Positions 36,726-45,831 are shown, counted from the first letter of the stretch. The stretch is DNA of 64,000 nt from Bacillota bacterium (GCA_023453025.1 JAEXUD010000062.1:104706-168705), one strand, 5' to 3'. Numbers and translations are program-made. The notes: generated by a model from the letters alone, not told the origin.

Positions 36726-37856
36726 ATGAGAGTACTTATTACAGGCGGAGGAACCGGAGGACATATTAATCCGGCATTGGCCATTGCACAAAAAGTTAAA
36801 AATGAAAATCCGTCTAATAAAATATTGTATGTTGGGACAAAAAATGGACTTGAAAGTGAACTGGTTCCGAAGGCGGGCTTTGAATTCAAGTATGTTACAG
36901 CCAAATACCTGAGAAGAAAAATCAGCTTGGAAAATATAAAAACCTTGCTTGCATCAATGAAGGGTGTTGCAGAGGCAAGTAAGATTATAAAGGAATTCAA
37001 GCCTGATATTGTTGTAGGAACCGGAGGATACGTATGCGGTCCTGTGGTTCTGGCCGCAAGCCTGAAAAAAATTCCTACAATGATTCTTGAACAAAATGTA
37101 TTTCCGGGAATAACAAACAAAATGCTTTCCAAGGTAGTAGATGTTATAGGAATAAGCTTTACTGAAGCTGAAAAATATTTCCCGGAGAAAGCAGGAAAAA
37201 AACTTGTATTGGTTGGAAATCCTGTGAGAAAGGATATTTTAACAGCAGACAGAAGAAAGTCAAGAACTAAATTAAATTTACATCCTGACGTTATATTGAT
37301 ATACTCCTTTGGCGGAAGCGGCGGTCAAGTAAGTTTAAATGAAGCAATAATTGGCGCAATTAAAAAATATAACGGACAAGATAACATAAAAATTATCCAC
37401 GTAACAGGTAAAAAGCTATATAACAGCTTTATGGAAAGCATAAAAAAAGAGAATATATTACTTAAGGATAACATAGAAATACTTGATTATATGTATGATG
37501 CAGCAACTGCACTATCAGCATCAGATATTGTAATAGGAAGCGCAGGAGCAATAACTATTGCGGAAATTACCGTTATTGGAGTGCCTTCAATTCTTATTCC
37601 AAAAACCTACACTGCTGAAAATCATCAGGAATACAATGCAAGAGCACTGGAAAAAGAAGGTGCAGCAAAGGTAATTATCGAAAAGGACTTAGAAAGCAGG
37701 ACACTTATTAACGCAATAGAAGAAATCATAGAAAACAAAAGCATACTAAAAACAATGTCCCTTAATTCCAAGAGAATGGGAAATTTAAATGTTGAGAATA
37801 AAATATATGAATCTATGGTAAATCTCATCAACTTAAAAACCAAAAGTAACAAGTAA
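36726..37856 (+). CDS. murG: Lipid II synthase MurG
   Basis: Membrane-associated GT-B glycosyltransferase of 376 residues that adds GlcNAc to lipid I. The signature ITGGGTGGHINPALAIAQ opens the protein, VGTGGYVCGPVVLAA follows, and the UDP-GlcNAc site includes FGGSGGQVSLNE and GSAGAITIAEITVIGVPSI. AAGGAA precedes the ATG. Confidence 0.96.
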   Translation: MRVLITGGGTGGHINPALAIAQKVKNENPSNKILYVGTKNGLESELVPKAGFEFKYVTAKYLRRKISLENIKTLLASMKGVAEASKIIKEFKPDIVVGTGGYVCGPVVLAASLKKIPTMILEQNVFPGITNKMLSKVVDVIGISFTEAEKYFPEKAGKKLVLVGNPVRKDILTADRRKSRTKLNLHPDVILIYSFGGSGGQVSLNEAIIGAIKKYNGQDNIKIIHVTGKKLYNSFMESIKKENILLKDNIEILDYMYDAATALSASDIVIGSAGAITIAEITVIGVPSILIPKTYTAENHQEYNARALEKEGAAKVIIEKDLESRTLINAIEEIIENKSILKTMSLNSKRMGNLNVENKIYESMVNLINLKTKSNK

Positions 37857-37917
37857 TTGAACTTTGCATAACATATATTATGATTACCATATGTATACTT
37901 GTTGCGGAGGGATAAAG

Positions 37918-39180
37918 ATGGGAAGTTTTATTATTCAAGGAAGTAACAGTCTTGAAGGAATCGTTGATATCGGCGGATCTAAAAATGCTGCTCTTCCTAT
38001 TTTAGCTAGTACTGTAATACACGGAAGAGAATATCTTCTTGACAATATACCGGATATTGAAGATGTAAGAGATATGCTTGAGATATTAAGAATCATGGGC
38101 TGCGCGGTCCAATATGACAATGGTGTTGCATTAATAGATACAAGAGGCCTTAATACTTGTCAAGTTCCTGAAAAACTTGTAAGGAAAATAAGGTCATCTA
38201 TCATTTTAATGGGAGCTGTATTGCAAAGAACCGGTAGCGTTGAAATAGCATATCCTGGGGGATGCGAGATAGGGCTTCGTCCCATTGATCTACATCTAAA
38301 AGGATTAAGAAAGCTTGGAGTAGAAATACACGAGAAAAGTGGGCTTTTGGTTGGAACGGTAAAGGAGTCTGAGGGCTGCGAAATATTATTGGACTATCCA
38401 AGTGTGGGAGCAACAGAAAATGTTATGTTATTTGCAGTTGGAATACCTGGCAGGACTGTTATTCATAATCCGGCGAAAGAGCCTGAAATTGTGGACTTGC
38501 AGAATTTTTTGAATACCTGTGGCTACTCTGTTAATGGTGCAGGGACAGGTTCTATAGTAATTGAGGGAAAAAAACTTGAAAACACAGACACTGTAGAATA
38601 TAAGATTATATCCGACCGTATTGAGGCAGGAACTTATTTGAGTGCAGCGGCATCGATGAAGAGCAAAATTTACATAAGAAACATTGAGAAATCTCATTTT
38701 AAGTCAATAACTTCAATATATGAGGATGCAGGATGCGAAATAAGAGAAACTCACGGAACCATTGTAATTGCTAACAATGGGAGATTAAAAGCAATAGAAA
38801 AGGTTACAACTCAGCCATATCCGGGATTCCCTACCGACATGCAGGCGCAATTCATGGCATCAATGGCAGTTGCTGACGGGATAACTATCATTGAAGAAAC
38901 TGTTTTTGATTCAAGATTCAAGCATGTACCTGAGCTTCAAAAAATGGGCTCCAATATAACTACTATAGGCAGAGTCGCAGTAATAGAAGGCGTGGAAAGA
39001 TTGTATGGCGCCGAGGTTGAAGCAAAAGATTTAAGAGGTGGGGCAGCACTGGTTATAGCAGCATTGGGAGCAGAAGGCACTACCAAGATAAACAATATCT
39101 ATCATATAAATAGAGGATATGAAAGATTTGTAAATAAATTGCATAATTTAGGCGTGATTATTACAGAAGTTGAAAACTAA
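37918..39180 (+). CDS. murA: UDP-GlcNAc 1-carboxyvinyltransferase
   Basis: First committed enzyme of peptidoglycan synthesis, here 420 residues. The substrate Lys-Asn lies in [12 protein letters not shown], and the active-site cysteine in [14 protein letters not shown], so the usual fosfomycin target residue is kept. [11 protein letters not shown] and [13 protein letters not shown] are also present. ATG 37918 has GGAGGG about 7 bases upstream; an in-frame ATG at 37864 would add 18 unlikely residues with two Cys. Confidence 0.95.
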   Translation: MGSFIIQGSNSLEGIVDIGGSKNAALPILASTVIHGREYLLDNIPDIEDVRDMLEILRIMGCAVQYDNGVALIDTRGLNTCQVPEKLVRKIRSSIILMGAVLQRTGSVEIAYPGGCEIGLRPIDLHLKGLRKLGVEIHEKSGLLVGTVKESEGCEILLDYPSVGATENVMLFAVGIPGRTVIHNPAKEPEIVDLQNFLNTCGYSVNGAGTGSIVIEGKKLENTDTVEYKIISDRIEAGTYLSAAASMKSKIYIRNIEKSHFKSITSIYEDAGCEIRETHGTIVIANNGRLKAIEKVTTQPYPGFPTDMQAQFMASMAVADGITIIEETVFDSRFKHVPELQKMGSNITTIGRVAVIEGVERLYGAEVEAKDLRGGAALVIAALGAEGTTKINNIYHINRGYERFVNKLHNLGVIITEVEN

Positions 39181-39193
39181 GAAACATAAGAAA

Positions 39194-39246
39194 TGGGGAC
39201 ACACCTCTAAAATCGGGTGATTCTGTGGGATAGATGAATGTCTCCA
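39194..39246. repeat. GGGGAC-type hairpin between murA and divIB
   Basis: TGGGGACA (39194-39201) pairs with TGTCTCCA (39239-39246), one G-T pair. It resembles the GGGGACG hairpins at 16023 and 43083. It overlaps an in-frame ATG at 39234, which argues against using that ATG as the divIB start. Confidence 0.55.
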
Positions 39247-39293
39247 CGCTTCCGGGTGATGCTCATAAACTTACTCTACACAAGGAATATACA

Positions 39294-40100
39294 ATGCCAA
39301 AGAAAAAAGAACCTAAAAAACAAAAGAAGAAAAAGAAAAGGAAATTCAGAAAGCTATTTGTGAGCACAGCAGCTTTTATAACGGCTGCTGTTATTATTAT
39401 TTTTTGTCTTTACCATGTATACTTTAAAACTGATTATTTTAATTTAGCTGAAATTCAAATTACAGGAAATTCAACTTATAATAAGGACTATATTCTAGGT
39501 AAATCTCAAATAGAAACAGGAAATAAAATCTTCAGCATAGACAGGGACGAAGTAAAAAGCATTCTTGAGGATGAAGTATATATAGAGAAAGCAAGGGTTA
39601 TTTATGAACTTCCTAATATAATTTTAATAGAATTAACAGAAAGAATGGAAAAATACCAGATACTATACAATCAAGAATATATAGTTATTGATAGTGACGG
39701 TATTGTACTCAGAACAGGTAAAGAAAAAAACGAATTATTAACTATTGAAAGTTTTACTGATGTATTATACAATGTAGGAGATAATATACAATTCGCGGGA
39801 ATTGATGATATTCATTATGTTTTTAATACTATTGACTACATAAACAGTGAATTTGGAAGTGATGCGGTAAAAAGTCAGTATATATCTGCAAATAACAGCT
39901 TTTTATTAGAAACCGAATATGGAACATTTATAAAGATAAAGCTTGATGAAGATATCAAATATCAAATTGTATTTGCAATGAAAATACTAAACCAAAGAAT
40001 GAACAATAATCTTGCTGTTACTAACGGTTTGATTGATTTTACCAAGGGGGACAGTCCTGTATATACCGAGGACTTTAAAATGGAGGAATTGAATGAATAA
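39294..40100 (+). CDS. divIB: Cell-division protein DivIB/FtsQ
   Basis: A 268-residue bitopic protein. A very Lys-rich cytoplasmic tail (MPKKKEPKKQKKKKKRK) precedes one TM helix (about 31-48), then a POTRA domain starting YFNLAEIQITGNSTYNKDYI and a beta domain. It bridges FtsL and the division PBP. ATG 39294 is chosen because AAGGAA lies 7 bases upstream and the longer reading from 39234 begins inside a hairpin repeat. Confidence 0.88.
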   Translation: MPKKKEPKKQKKKKKRKFRKLFVSTAAFITAAVIIIFCLYHVYFKTDYFNLAEIQITGNSTYNKDYILGKSQIETGNKIFSIDRDEVKSILEDEVYIEKARVIYELPNIILIELTERMEKYQILYNQEYIVIDSDGIVLRTGKEKNELLTIESFTDVLYNVGDNIQFAGIDDIHYVFNTIDYINSEFGSDAVKSQYISANNSFLLETEYGTFIKIKLDEDIKYQIVFAMKILNQRMNNNLAVTNGLIDFTKGDSPVYTEDFKMEELNE

Positions 40101-40821
40101 GATGTGGCAAAAGGGAATGTTATTTGGAATAAGCGTTGTTTTAGGAATAATATTAATGACCCAAATCCAAACAACAAACGATGTTTTAGGAAATGATACC
40201 CCTCAAGAAAAAGCGACAGAACTAAATAATGAACTTGCAAAGCTGACCTTGGAAAAAAACAAGATGAGGGAAGAGCTGGATGAGTTAAGAAAAGAAGCAA
40301 AGGAAAATGAAGCAGCATACAATGCCAAAGAAGATGAAATAAACAGGTTAATGGAAGAGCTTCAAAAACAAAAAATATTGTCCGGATATTATGATGTGAA
40401 AGGACCCGGAACAATAATAACTATTGATTCTGAGCCTGGTTCATATGTGAGCTTAGCATCCAGCCATCAGTATATTTTGGCTTTAATCAGTTATTTAAAC
40501 AATGCGGGTGTTGAAGCAATTTCAATTAACGGTCAAAGATATACAAATTATACTGAAATAGTTCCTGTGCTGGAACATATAAACGTTAACGGAGTTGCCA
40601 TGGTTTTTCCTTTGGAAATTAAAGCAATAGGATATGACAAAACAATCAAGGCATCCTTGAATTTTGTCGGAGGCATAGTAACTCAGATGAGTGAAAGAGG
40701 TTATATTATTGAAATAGAAAGCTTGCCTGAGGTCTACATAAACGGATTTGATGGCGAAAGAGAGTTCAAGTATGCTAACCCTATAAATATTGATGAAGAA
40801 GATATGAATGGAGGAGATTAA
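40093..40821 (+). CDS. DUF881 protein, YlxW-like
   Basis: A 242-residue protein with an N-terminal membrane segment (LFGISVVLGIILMTQIQ), a coiled coil (about 35-90) and a DUF881 domain (YYDVKGPGTIITID, INGQRYTNYTEIVP). It matches the layout and position of B. subtilis YlxW, between divIB and ftsZ. The molecular function is not known. GGAGG is 6 bases before the ATG, which lies inside the end of divIB. Confidence 0.85.
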   Translation: MNKMWQKGMLFGISVVLGIILMTQIQTTNDVLGNDTPQEKATELNNELAKLTLEKNKMREELDELRKEAKENEAAYNAKEDEINRLMEELQKQKILSGYYDVKGPGTIITIDSEPGSYVSLASSHQYILALISYLNNAGVEAISINGQRYTNYTEIVPVLEHINVNGVAMVFPLEIKAIGYDKTIKASLNFVGGIVTQMSERGYIIEIESLPEVYINGFDGEREFKYANPINIDEEDMNGGD

Positions 40822-41551
40822 GATAAAAATCAATGCCATAAATATAATTATTTTTATTTTAGTGTTTACGGCCTCAGCATTAATTGTCAATGGAGCAGAG
40901 GCAAACGTAGATGAATACACCATTTATATTATAAAAAATTTAAATGAGTATGAAAAAAATATACAAGATATGAAGGATGTAGTAGAGAACCTCAGAACTG
41001 AAGTGGAAACAGAAAAGAATTTTTTAGATGGATATGAAAATAATAAATTTTCAGACGATATAAAAAATATAAACTTACAAATTGAGGAGCTTAAATTTTA
41101 TAACGGCTTTACGGATGTCATGGGTCCGGGGATATATTTGAGTGTTTCTGACAGTGTGTTTGAGGATGACAGCCTTGACATAATGGAGAGAATTATTCAT
41201 GATGTTGACATTACGGTTCTGTTAAATGATCTGAAAAGCGCTGGAGCAGAGGCAATTGATGTGAACGGTAAGAGAATTATAAACATATCAGAAGTTGTTT
41301 GTGCGGGACCTGTGCTTCAGATAAACGGTGAAGCGGTGCCTGCTCCGTTTGTCATCAGGGCTATAGGCGACATGGAAAGCCTGTATGCTTCAGTAACAGA
41401 AGAGGGAACTTATGCTTATGTTTTAAAAAACACCTACGGAATGGCAGTTGAGTCCAGAATGGTTTATAATATGAGTATTCCGAAATATAAACGTTACGGA
41501 TATGACTACGGAGATGGATATGAGGTTAAATATGCAGTCAGTGCAGAATGA
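40808..41551 (+). CDS. DUF881 protein, YlxX-like
   Basis: A 247-residue second DUF881 protein with an N-terminal hydrophobic segment (INIIIFILVFTASALIV), a coiled coil and the block FTDVMGPGIYLSVSD. It overlaps the previous gene by 14 bases. The ATG at 40808 has no good ribosome-binding site. The strong GGAGGAG (40810-40816) lies just after it and would suit an in-frame ATA at 40823, so the true start may be five codons later and non-standard. Position matches B. subtilis YlxX. Confidence 0.83.
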   Translation: MEEIKIKINAINIIIFILVFTASALIVNGAEANVDEYTIYIIKNLNEYEKNIQDMKDVVENLRTEVETEKNFLDGYENNKFSDDIKNINLQIEELKFYNGFTDVMGPGIYLSVSDSVFEDDSLDIMERIIHDVDITVLLNDLKSAGAEAIDVNGKRIINISEVVCAGPVLQINGEAVPAPFVIRAIGDMESLYASVTEEGTYAYVLKNTYGMAVESRMVYNMSIPKYKRYGYDYGDGYEVKYAVSAE

Positions 41552-41566
41552 TAAGGGGTGGAGTAT

Positions 41567-41911
41567 ATGATTTATGTAGTTGCAGGTGTTATTCTAGGGA
41601 TTTTGGCAGGTTTGAATTTAAATTTAGTATACAGCCCAAGCTATGCTGTGTACATATCACTTGCCGTTTTAGCGATTTTAAATTCAATTTTCAATATGTT
41701 AAATGAAAATTTAAAAGGTGAGCTGACATTAGTTAAAAGCACTGTTTATTTGATTACTGATTTAGTTTTTGGGTTGCTTATGGGCTATGTAGGAGAGCAG
41801 CTGGGACTTCCGATTTATTTGGCTGCAGTCTTTGCATTCGGAAATAATATATATATTAATTCAAAATCCATGATTAACTATATGATTGAAAAATATCAGA
41901 AAAACAAGTAA
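41567..41911 (+). CDS. sbp: Small basic protein (DUF1290)
   Basis: A 114-residue membrane protein with about three hydrophobic helices and the conserved LVYSPSYAVYISLAVLAI and FAFGNNIYIN blocks of DUF1290. It sits between the DUF881 pair and the division genes as in B. subtilis ylxW-ylxX-sbp. ATG 41567 has GGGGTGG 5 bases upstream; GTG 41558 is inside that site. Confidence 0.87.
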   Translation: MIYVVAGVILGILAGLNLNLVYSPSYAVYISLAVLAILNSIFNMLNENLKGELTLVKSTVYLITDLVFGLLMGYVGEQLGLPIYLAAVFAFGNNIYINSKSMINYMIEKYQKNK

Positions 41912-41947
41912 ACTGTTTAAAAATATGTATGAAAATTAATATAATTA

Positions 41948-41956
41948 TGTTATAAT
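41948..41956 (+). promoter_or_regulatory. Possible extended -10 promoter before ftsZ
   Basis: TGTTATAAT forms an extended -10 element 51 bases upstream of the ftsZ ATG. No good -35 is seen. Confidence 0.4.
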
Positions 41957-42006
41957 TGAGTTATTACGAATATGAAAAATTTTCTCTTGTTTAGGAGGGT
42001 TATTAT

Positions 42007-43086
42007 ATGTTTCAATTTGAGGAACCAACAGAAAGACTTGCGAATATTAAAGTTATTGGTGTTGGCGGAGGCGGAAATAATGCTGTTAACAGAATGATTG
42101 ATGCAGGTGTTAGAGGCGTTACTTTTATTAGCGTTAACACAGATAAGCAGGCACTATATACATCAAAAGCAGAAATTAAATTTCAGATAGGTGAAAAATT
42201 AACCAATGGATTAGGTGCGGGTTCCAAGCCTGAAATTGGAGAAAAGGCAGCTGAGGAAAACAAGCAAGATATAGCAGAATTAGTAGAAGGCGCTGATATG
42301 GTGTTCATCACGGCAGGCATGGGAGGCGGAACCGGTACAGGTGCAGCTCCATATATTGCAGGAGTTGCTAAAGAGCTTGGTATACTTACCGTTGCGGTTG
42401 TAACAAAGCCTTTTATGTTCGAAGGCAGAAACAGAATGAAAAATGCTGAGTCAGGTCTTAAAAAATTAAAGAATAATATAGATACATTAGTAGTTATACC
42501 AAATGATAAACTGTTGGAAATTTCAGATAAGAAAACAACTATGCTTGAAGCGTTTTCACTTGCAGATGACGTCCTGAGACAAGGGATCCAGGGCATATCA
42601 GACTTAATAGCAATACCTGCAATCATGAATTTAGACTTTGCCGACGTAGAAACCATTATGTCCGGACAGGGACTGGCTCACATGGGAATAGGACAGGCTA
42701 CAGGAGAAAACAGAGCATTGAATGCGGTTAAGCAGGCAATACAAAGTCCTCTTTTAGAAACATCAATAAACGGTGCAAGAGGAGTGCTTTTAAATATCAC
42801 AGGCGGAACAAACATGGGTATTCATGAGGTTAACGAGGCAGCTAAACTTATAGAAGAAGCAGCAGATCCGGAGGCTAATATTATTTTTGGTGCTAATATA
42901 GATGAATCGATCGGAGATCAAATCAAGATTACAGTCATAGCAACAGGGTTTGGTGAATCTGCAGAAAAAGAAGCTCTAAAAAACCCTAAGGATGAAGGTA
43001 AAAAATCAAAGGATGACAAATCACAGACAAAGACAGAAAATCCATTTGACTTCCAAATACCAACCTTCCTGAACAAAAGACAATAA
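42007..43086 (+). CDS. ftsZ: Cell-division GTPase FtsZ
   Basis: Tubulin-like GTPase of 359 residues that forms the Z ring. The GTP signature is [10 protein letters not shown], preceded by [15 protein letters not shown] and followed by [11 protein letters not shown] with the catalytic T7-loop region. After a short Lys-rich linker the C-terminal peptide [11 protein letters not shown] is intact; this peptide normally binds FtsA, SepF or ZapA-type partners. AGGAGG precedes the ATG. No ftsA gene lies upstream, unlike in most Firmicutes. Confidence 0.97.
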   Translation: MFQFEEPTERLANIKVIGVGGGGNNAVNRMIDAGVRGVTFISVNTDKQALYTSKAEIKFQIGEKLTNGLGAGSKPEIGEKAAEENKQDIAELVEGADMVFITAGMGGGTGTGAAPYIAGVAKELGILTVAVVTKPFMFEGRNRMKNAESGLKKLKNNIDTLVVIPNDKLLEISDKKTTMLEAFSLADDVLRQGIQGISDLIAIPAIMNLDFADVETIMSGQGLAHMGIGQATGENRALNAVKQAIQSPLLETSINGARGVLLNITGGTNMGIHEVNEAAKLIEEAADPEANIIFGANIDESIGDQIKITVIATGFGESAEKEALKNPKDEGKKSKDDKSQTKTENPFDFQIPTFLNKRQ

Positions 43087-43176
43087 CCCATTCCAGGGGC
43101 GGACCTCATTCTGGGGACGAGTCTTCCAGTGAACAAAAAGCTCATTGTAAGATCCGTCCCCAGAATGGGTTTCTTT
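43083..43176 (+). terminator. Terminator-like long hairpin after ftsZ
   Basis: AACCCATTC at the start pairs with GAATGGGTT (43163-43171). Inside, GGGGCGGA pairs with TCCGTCCC with one G-T pair. TTTCTTTTTTT follows. It also contains internal GGGGAC sequence related to other hairpins in the window. Confidence 0.75.
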
Positions 43177-43263
43177 TTTTCTTGCATTATTTATTTTTAT
43201 ATGGTATTCTTTTAAAGGTTTAATTTGAGTATAATAAAATTATAATATAGTAAGGATGATTAG

Positions 43264-44868
43264 ATGATTACAGTAACAAACCTAAGTCTCCAATTTGGCG
43301 GGAGCAAACTTTTTAATGATGTAAACTTGAAATTTGTTCCCGGTAACTGTTATGGTGTTATAGGTGCAAATGGAGCAGGAAAATCTACTTTCCTAAAGAT
43401 ATTGTCAGGTGAAATTGACTATACTACAGGAGAAATAGCAATACCCAACAATGTGAGAATGTCTGTATTAAAGCAGGACCATTTCATGTATGATGATTTT
43501 TCTGTTATGGAAACAGTTATTATGGGCAACAAAAGACTTTATGAAATTATGAAGGAAAAAGACGCCCTTTATGCAAAAGAAGATTTCACTGATGAAGATG
43601 GAGTCAAGGCTTCTGAACTAGAAGGTGAGTTTGCGGAAATGAACGGCTGGGAAGCAGAAACAGAGGTTGCACAGGTGCTTCAGGGGCTTGGTGTGGGAAC
43701 AGAGCTTCATTATTCTTATATGAGGGAATTAAACGGCGGTGACAAGGTTAAGGTTATGCTTGCCCAGGCATTGTTCGGCCGACCTGGAATTATATTACTT
43801 GATGAGCCTACAAACAACCTTGATATAGATTCCATAAACTGGCTTGAAGACTTCTTGCTGGATTTTGAAGGCCTTGTAATAGTAGTATCTCATGACAGAC
43901 ACTTCTTAAATACAGTGTGTACTCATATTGTTGATATCGACTACAAAAAAATTAAAATGTATGTTGGGAATTATGATTTCTGGTATGAATCAAGCCAACT
44001 TATGCAGTCACTTATGAGGGACCAGAACAGAAAAAGAGAAGATAAAATAAAGGATTTGCAGAACTTTATCCAAAGATTCTCTGCAAATAAATCAAAATCA
44101 AAACAAGCGACATCAAGAAGAAAGCTTCTTGAAAAATTGGAGATTGAAGAAATGCCTGCGTCTTCAAGAAGATATCCGTTTGTTAAATTTACTCCTGACA
44201 GGGAAGTAGGAAACGAAATACTGACAGTCGAAGGATTATCAAAGACAATAGACGGAGCAGAGGTGCTAAAAGATATATCCTTCAGAATTAACAGAGATGA
44301 TAAAATTGCTTTTATTGGGGAAAATGAACTTGCACAGACTACTTTATTTAAAATTTTAGTTGGTGAAATGGAGCCTGATAAGGGTACTATCAAATGGGGA
44401 CAAACAATTACAAAATCATATTTTCCTAAAGATAACTCCGAATTTTTTGAAGGAGTCAGCTTAAATTTGGTTGATTGGATGAGACAATTTTCGGAGGATC
44501 AATCCGAAAGCTTTTTAAGAGGCTTTTTAGGTCGTATGCTATTCTCAGGTGACGATGCTTTGAAACCGGCAAATGTACTGTCAGGCGGAGAGAAAGTGAG
44601 ATGTATGCTTTCAAGAATGATGCTTTCAGGCTCAAATGTGCTGGTTCTTGATCAGCCTACAAACCACCTGGATCTTGAATCTATTACAGCTTTAAATAAT
44701 GGCCTGATTGATTTTAAGGAGATAGTTTTGTTTTCATCTCATGACCATCAGTTTATTCAAACTATTGCAAATAGGATAATAGAACTTACAGAAGATGGAA
44801 TGATTGACAGAGCAATGACTTATGATGAATATATTGAGAGAAAAGAAAAGAAACAGAGGGTGAGTTAA
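43264..44868 (+). CDS. ABC-F family ATPase with degenerate second nucleotide site
   Basis: Soluble tandem ABC ATPase of 534 residues without TM domains, of the type that binds ribosomes. NBD1 is normal: GANGAGKST at 34-42, LNGGDKVKVMLAQA, LLDEPTNNLD with Glu181. NBD2 differs: the Walker A region reads GENELAQTT, with Gln358 where Lys is expected, and Walker B reads VLDQPTNHLD, with Gln464 in place of the catalytic Glu. The layout resembles the YkpA/YbiT subfamily. A role in translation is inferred. The following 88-residue gene overlaps by one base. Confidence 0.9.
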   Translation: MITVTNLSLQFGGSKLFNDVNLKFVPGNCYGVIGANGAGKSTFLKILSGEIDYTTGEIAIPNNVRMSVLKQDHFMYDDFSVMETVIMGNKRLYEIMKEKDALYAKEDFTDEDGVKASELEGEFAEMNGWEAETEVAQVLQGLGVGTELHYSYMRELNGGDKVKVMLAQALFGRPGIILLDEPTNNLDIDSINWLEDFLLDFEGLVIVVSHDRHFLNTVCTHIVDIDYKKIKMYVGNYDFWYESSQLMQSLMRDQNRKREDKIKDLQNFIQRFSANKSKSKQATSRRKLLEKLEIEEMPASSRRYPFVKFTPDREVGNEILTVEGLSKTIDGAEVLKDISFRINRDDKIAFIGENELAQTTLFKILVGEMEPDKGTIKWGQTITKSYFPKDNSEFFEGVSLNLVDWMRQFSEDQSESFLRGFLGRMLFSGDDALKPANVLSGGEKVRCMLSRMMLSGSNVLVLDQPTNHLDLESITALNNGLIDFKEIVLFSSHDHQFIQTIANRIIELTEDGMIDRAMTYDEYIERKEKKQRVS

Positions 44869-45134
44869 TGATTAAAAAGGATGCTCGAAAAATGAGCCTC
44901 GAGGATTTTGCAAATGCCATAAGCCCGGAAATGCTTAATGAGCTTACTAAAATGAATATTTCTTATAACAGAGCATACAGCCTTTTTAACGATATGCTTG
45001 AAGAATCACAGCTTGGTGAAAATGACGATATGGGAACCATGGATTCAATTGTCAGAAATATCATATTAGATTATACAGAAGAAGTATTAGCAGACGAATA
45101 TTGCAAATATGAAACAAAGTGGGAAGAACATTAA
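44868..45134 (+). CDS. Small uncharacterised protein coupled to ABC-F gene
   Basis: This 88-residue acidic protein has no recognised family, no signal peptide and no membrane segment. It is mostly helical in appearance (SLEDFANAISPEMLNELTKM). Its ATG shares one base with the stop codon of the ABC-F gene, so translation is probably coupled. A GAGGG-type site lies just upstream. It may work with the ABC-F protein, but that is only inferred from coupling. Confidence 0.7.
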   Translation: MIKKDARKMSLEDFANAISPEMLNELTKMNISYNRAYSLFNDMLEESQLGENDDMGTMDSIVRNIILDYTEEVLADEYCKYETKWEEH

Positions 45135-45193
45135 ATGCCCTGACCTCATACAGGATGACATGGAAATGCCATTCTGTACGGCGGGTCATTTGA
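45133..45193. repeat. Imperfect hairpin, possibly a decayed TGTCATyCTGAG repeat
   Basis: AAATG-CCC and ACAGGATGACAT on the left face ATGCCATTCTGT and GGGTCATTT on the right. The centre resembles the AGGATGACA/TGTCATTCT core of the repeat family, with several mismatches. Confidence 0.4.
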
Positions 45194-45212
45194 ATTAAAT
45201 ACAAAAACAAAA

Positions 45213-45246
45213 TTCGACATTACATTATAGTAATGCCGAGTTTTTA
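45213..45246 (+). terminator. Terminator before the cold-shock gene
   Basis: TTCGACATTAC (45213-45223) pairs with GTAATGCCGAG (45230-45240), one mismatch, followed by TTTTT. Confidence 0.65.
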
Positions 45247-45270
45247 ATCAAGTAATTTTTAGAAAATATG

Positions 45271-45299
45271 TTGACAAATACAAACTACTATGGTATTCT
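45271..45299 (+). promoter_or_regulatory. Promoter of the cold-shock gene
   Basis: TTGACA (45271-45276) and TATTCT (45294-45299) with a 17-base spacer and an extended TGG before the -10. It implies a leader of about 125 bases. Confidence 0.8.
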
Positions 45300-45327
45300 T
45301 TAATAGTATTACAGAGTATTTATAGAT

Positions 45328-45392
45328 TTCACATGTTTTTAGATATTATATGTGGCTGTATATATAATATGTAAAAATATGTGAATTTTTTT
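45328..45392 (+). promoter_or_regulatory. Long AT-rich hairpin in the cold-shock mRNA leader
   Basis: Two 24-base arms (45328-45351 and 45362-45385) pair along their whole length with one G-G mismatch and one G-T pair, around a 10-base loop. The arms start TTCACAT and end ATGTGAA. Seven T residues follow directly, as in an intrinsic terminator. It may be an attenuator or a temperature-sensitive leader structure. Confidence 0.65.
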
Positions 45393-45433
45393 ATCTACAA
45401 TGTATATAAATTATATTATTTTAGGAGGTACTC

Positions 45434-45634
45434 ATGGTTAAGGGTACAGTTAAATGGTTTAACTCAGAAAAAGGATTTGGATTTATTACTAAGGAAGATG
45501 GAAATGATGTATTCGTACATTTCTCAGCTATTCAAGGAGATGGATTCAAAACATTAGAGGAAGGTCAAAAAGTACAGTTTGACGTAACTCAAGGTAACAG
45601 AGGAGACCAGGCAGCTAACGTAACTAGATTATAA
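45434..45634 (+). CDS. csp: Cold-shock protein (CspA family)
   Basis: A 66-residue single cold-shock domain that binds single-stranded RNA and DNA and melts RNA structure. RNP1 KGFGFI and RNP2 VFVHF are present, after the standard start [18 protein letters not shown] precedes the ATG. It is a single-gene unit with its own promoter, long structured leader and terminator. Confidence 0.97.
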   Translation: MVKGTVKWFNSEKGFGFITKEDGNDVFVHFSAIQGDGFKTLEEGQKVQFDVTQGNRGDQAANVTRL

Positions 45635-45649
45635 TTAGCAGCTAAAAAG

Positions 45650-45675
45650 AATCGGGATGCATATCCCGATTTTTG
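45650..45675 (+). terminator. Terminator after the cold-shock gene
   Basis: AATCGGGAT (45650-45658) pairs perfectly with ATCCCGATT (45663-45671) around GCAT, followed by TTT. A second hairpin, ATAACCCTC with GGGGGTTAT, follows at 45701-45730. Confidence 0.9.
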
Positions 45676-45801
45676 TTTTATTCAAACATATTAAGCTATT
45701 ATAACCCTCACTTCTATAAGCGGGGGTTATCTTTTCAAACTCAGATGGGGGAGGAGTAGCTGTATATAAATATAAAAATTAAGTTTATTTATAAATGTAA
45801 G

Positions 45802-45831
45802 TTTACAGAACTTGATAATGTATGTTATAAT
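45802..45831 (+). promoter_or_regulatory. Predicted promoter of metF-metH
   Basis: TTTACA (45802-45807) and TATAAT (45826-45831), 18-base spacer, with TG upstream of the -10. No S-box or cobalamin riboswitch features were seen between it and metF. Confidence 0.65.

Noticed and set aside
39234..39293. Longer N-terminus of DivIB starting at ATG 39234
   Set aside because: The extra 20 codons begin inside a GGGGAC-type hairpin and have no ribosome-binding site; ATG 39294 has one.
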